Shown: in pieces, positions 63,389-64,000 of the stretch | How the letters are laid out: each line of letters begins with the position of its first letter | Position numbering within the stretch: position 1 is the stretch's first letter | NCBI RefSeq assembly: GCF_024806495.1 | Contig: NZ_JANUFF010000001.1 | Location: forward strand, 434,001 to 498,000 | DNA from: Chryseobacterium sp. JUb7 | GTDB taxonomy: Bacteria > Bacteroidota > Bacteroidia > Flavobacteriales > Weeksellaceae | DNA: 64,000 nucleotides | Reading direction: 5' to 3' | Position numbers and translations under genes: made by a program | The notes under the pieces: generated by a model | What the model was told of the DNA's origin: nothing | Databases searched by the model: none | The model's input: the letters and a program-made list of their open reading frames with translations, nothing else

Positions 63389-64000
63389 ATGAATAAAAAC
63401 ACACAAAACAAACAACCGGAATCGCCTGATAAAGGCAAATTTTTATCTAAGCCGCGTGTATTTTTCGGGCTTACTTTTATACTTTTTTCTATCGTTCTTA
63501 CTTTCTCATTTGTCTCTTATCTGATGAATTGGAAAGCCGATCAGAGTCAGGCAGGAACGATGATGGATAAAAGCATAAAATCTTCAAATCTTTTTGGAAA
63601 ATTGGGTGACTGGCTGGGAAATATTTTCATTTTCGAAAGTATCGGAGTCGCATCATTTATTATAGCATTTTTATTTCTTGTTTTCGGAACTGTGATTCTG
63701 AAAAAAAGAACATTTAAACCATGGATGACTGTGGGACACTCCCTGTTTTTTATCTGCTGGCTTCCTATTTTCTTTGGGGCAGCATTTACAAAAGGACAAG
63801 GTGGTGTTTTGAGCGGAGTATACGGGTATCAGATTATGGATTCTCTTAATTCTATTATCGGAACAGTGGGTCTTTGGCTTGTGCTGGCATCAAGTATTAT
63901 TTTATATTTTATTCTTGAATTTAATTTAAGACCAAGCTCCGTAAAAGCAAAACTGGATCAGATTAACGAAAATACGATCGGAAAGGTAAAATCAATGATG
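63389..64000 (+). CDS. ftsK: DNA translocase FtsK, N-terminal part (runs off the window)
   Basis: 204 codons to the window end. NKNTQNKQPESPDKGKFLSK, then four membrane segments (about 28-48, 82-105, 118-137, 150-180), the layout of the FtsK/SpoIIIE N-terminal domain that anchors the translocase at the division septum. The motor domain is beyond the window. The call rests on topology and general sequence resemblance. Confidence 0.8.
   Translation, partial: MNKNTQNKQPESPDKGKFLSKPRVFFGLTFILFSIVLTFSFVSYLMNWKADQSQAGTMMDKSIKSSNLFGKLGDWLGNIFIFESIGVASFIIAFLFLVFGTVILKKRTFKPWMTVGHSLFFICWLPIFFGAAFTKGQGGVLSGVYGYQIMDSLNSIIGTVGLWLVLASSIILYFILEFNLRPSSVKAKLDQINENTIGKVKSMM

Overview
The window looks like chromosomal DNA of a member of the Flavobacteriia, closest in style to Chryseobacterium/Weeksellaceae. 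The reasons are: AT-rich sequence; promoters of the Bacteroidota type (TAnnTTTG, sometimes with TTTG 19-21 nt upstream); few visible Shine-Dalgarno sites; a peptidase with a type IX secretion C-terminal domain; Rhs fragments of the flavobacterial kind; and a GG-leader Cys-rich peptide with the typical LKKLSRE...NGG leader. The genus is an inference from protein character, not from a search.

Layout. 0-3 kb: leucine operon leuA-leuC-leuD on the minus strand (leuD cut by the window edge). 3-6 kb: two poorly characterised proteins, one a predicted zinc peptidase. 6-11 kb: translation genes thrS, infC (apparent AUA start), rpmI, rplT, with an alpha/beta hydrolase gene standing between infC and rpmI. 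11-12.2 kb: type IX-secreted M28 peptidase. 12.2-16.6 kb: an accessory island of Rhs remnants, a JAB-like toxin tip overlapping an immunity candidate, two copies of a ~225-bp Rhs-derived repeat, and intact and decayed small membrane or lipoprotein genes. 16.6-23.8 kb: complete histidine operon hisG-D-C-B-H-A-F-IE, preceded by a His-rich leader peptide and attenuator. 24-31 kb: a secreted fibre-like protein, then dapD with a four-gene glycan/lipid-carrier sugar cluster, a membrane methyltransferase and an NlpC/P60 lipoprotein. 31-33.5 kb: three small uncharacterised genes. 33.5 kb: tRNA-Ala(GGC), followed by a decayed ~1.6 kb stretch holding a tRNA 3' half copy and possible phage-gene debris. 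35.2 kb: GG-leader peptide. 35.7-39.3 kb: oxidative pentose phosphate operon gnd-zwf-pgl. 40.4-45.4 kb: three tandem paralogous secreted proteins and a longer repeat protein. 45.5-51.8 kb: RND efflux operon with a GbsR/MarR-type regulator as first gene and a palindrome inside its promoter. 52-56 kb: acetyltransferase, DUF2007 protein, and the lysine catabolism pair lat and aminoadipate-semialdehyde dehydrogenase. 56-61.3 kb: small membrane protein, RHH protein, SPFH protein, and a fused ResB-CcsA cytochrome c maturation protein. 61.4-64 kb: Crp-family regulator, exported isochorismatase-like hydrolase, and the start of ftsK.

Most of the window is ordinary housekeeping sequence. The strongest unusual signals are the histidine attenuator, the Rhs toxin/immunity graveyard, the decayed tRNA-Ala duplication, the GG-leader peptide, the tandem secreted paralogs whose middle copy has lost its start, and several palindromes placed exactly at promoters.
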